Shown: positions 4,585-5,239 of the stretch, one piece after another
How positions within the stretch are numbered: position 1 is the first letter of the stretch
How the letters are laid out: each line of letters begins with the position of its first letter
Assembly: GCA_023430845.1 (NCBI GenBank)
Contig: JAEYYJ010000160.1
Location: 1-5,239, forward strand
Length of the DNA stretch: 5,239 nucleotides
DNA from: Pseudomonadota bacterium
Lineage (GTDB): Bacteria; Pseudomonadota; Alphaproteobacteria; Rhizobiales; Hyphomicrobiaceae
Direction of reading: 5' to 3'
The notes under the pieces: generated by a model
Database searches by the model: none
The model's input: only the letters and a program-made list of their open reading frames with translations
What the model was told of the DNA's origin: nothing
Position numbers and translations under genes: made by a program

Positions 4585-5239
4585 ATGCCAAGCGAAAAGA
4601 ACACCCTCTACTGCTCCTTCTGCGGCAAGAGCCAGCATGAGGTCCGTAAGCTGATTGCGGGGCCGACCGTATTCATCTGCGATGAGTGCGTCGAACTCTG
4701 CATGGACATCATCCGCGAGGAGAACAAGAACACCCTCGTGAAGTCACGCGACGGCGTGCCGAGCCCGCAGGAGATCTGCGCGGTGCTCGACAGCTACGTC
4801 ATCGGCCAGTCGCACGCCAAACGCGTGCTCTCGGTCGCCGTGCACAATCACTACAAGCGGCTCAATCACGCGGCCAAGGGCAACGACGTCGAGCTCGCCA
4901 AGTCGAATATCCTGCTGATCGGCCCGACCGGTTCGGGCAAGACCCTGCTCGCGCAGACTCTCGCTCGCATTCTCGACGTGCCCTTTACGATGGCAGATGC
5001 GACGACGCTCACGGAAGCGGGCTACGTCGGCGAGGATGTCGAGAACATCATTCTGAAGCTGCTGCAGGCTGCCGACTACAACGTCGAGCGGGCGCAGCGC
5101 GGCATCGTCTATATCGACGAGGTCGACAAGATCAGCCGCAAGTCGGACAACCCCTCGATTACGCGCGACGTGTCGGGCGAGGGCGTCCAGCAGGCGCTGC
5201 TCAAGATCATGGAAGGCACGGTCGCATCCGTGCCGCCGC
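4585..5239 (+). CDS. clpX: ATP-dependent Clp protease ATP-binding subunit ClpX, N-terminal part (3' end outside window)
   Basis: A hexameric AAA+ unfoldase that recognises degron-tagged proteins and threads them into ClpP. The first 218 residues are in the window, about half of the usual ~420. The N-terminal zinc-binding domain has four cysteines at 10, 13, 32 and 35 (CSFCGKSQ and CDECVELC), the C4 site used for dimerisation and adaptor binding. The AAA+ module follows: [10 protein letters not shown] at 71-80, Walker A GPTGSGKT at 113-120, the substrate-gripping pore loop GYVGED at 146-151, and Walker B IVYIDEVD at 174-181. A second loop region [19 protein letters not shown] follows at 194-212. 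All key residues seen are intact. The N-terminus ([10 protein letters not shown]) is a few residues shorter than in many rhizobial homologues, but AGGAG upstream and the lack of an in-frame start further up support it. It lies 372 bp after clpP, suggesting its own promoter. Confidence 0.98.
   Translation, partial: MPSEKNTLYCSFCGKSQHEVRKLIAGPTVFICDECVELCMDIIREENKNTLVKSRDGVPSPQEICAVLDSYVIGQSHAKRVLSVAVHNHYKRLNHAAKGNDVELAKSNILLIGPTGSGKTLLAQTLARILDVPFTMADATTLTEAGYVGEDVENIILKLLQAADYNVERAQRGIVYIDEVDKISRKSDNPSITRDVSGEGVQQALLKIMEGTVASVPP

Overview
The window is GC-rich DNA and looks like an alphaproteobacterial chromosome, most likely Hyphomicrobiales (Rhizobiales). This rests on the gene order tig-clpP-clpX, the close resemblance of the ClpX, ClpP and trigger factor sequences to rhizobial forms as I remember them, and the codon bias. 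No database was searched. No insertion sequence, CRISPR array, prophage gene or attachment site was seen, and all genes look like housekeeping or core metabolic genes.

Layout. Bases 1-335 hold the 3' end of msrA (methionine sulfoxide reductase A, + strand). A short gap with GC-rich inverted repeats follows. Bases 465-968 (- strand, convergent with msrA) encode a DUF442/TIGR01244-type sulfurtransferase-like protein with a CASGIRS active-site loop. It is divergent from an Lrp/AsnC regulator (1160-1645, +) that resembles the cysteine-responsive regulator DecR (YbaO). The 191-bp region between them carries an AT-rich island with a good sigma70-type promoter. Inside that promoter is a near-perfect E. 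coli-type Lrp box at the midpoint of the gap. A tRNA-Leu(UAG) gene with its own promoter is at 1755-1839.

The second half is the classical protein quality-control cluster: tig (2030-3403), clpP (3544-4212) and the first 218 codons of clpX (4585 to the window end). Trigger factor meets nascent chains at the ribosome exit. ClpX unfolds substrates and feeds them to the ClpP peptidase. The gaps before tig (190 bp), clpP (140 bp) and clpX (372 bp) contain hairpins and no convincing genes, so the three genes may be transcribed at least partly separately.

Nothing here is a clearly new system. The most interesting item is the regulator/sulfurtransferase pair with its central Lrp-like operator, a plausible small cysteine or sulfide response module. 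The atypical N-terminus of ClpP and the long structured gap before clpX also merit a look.
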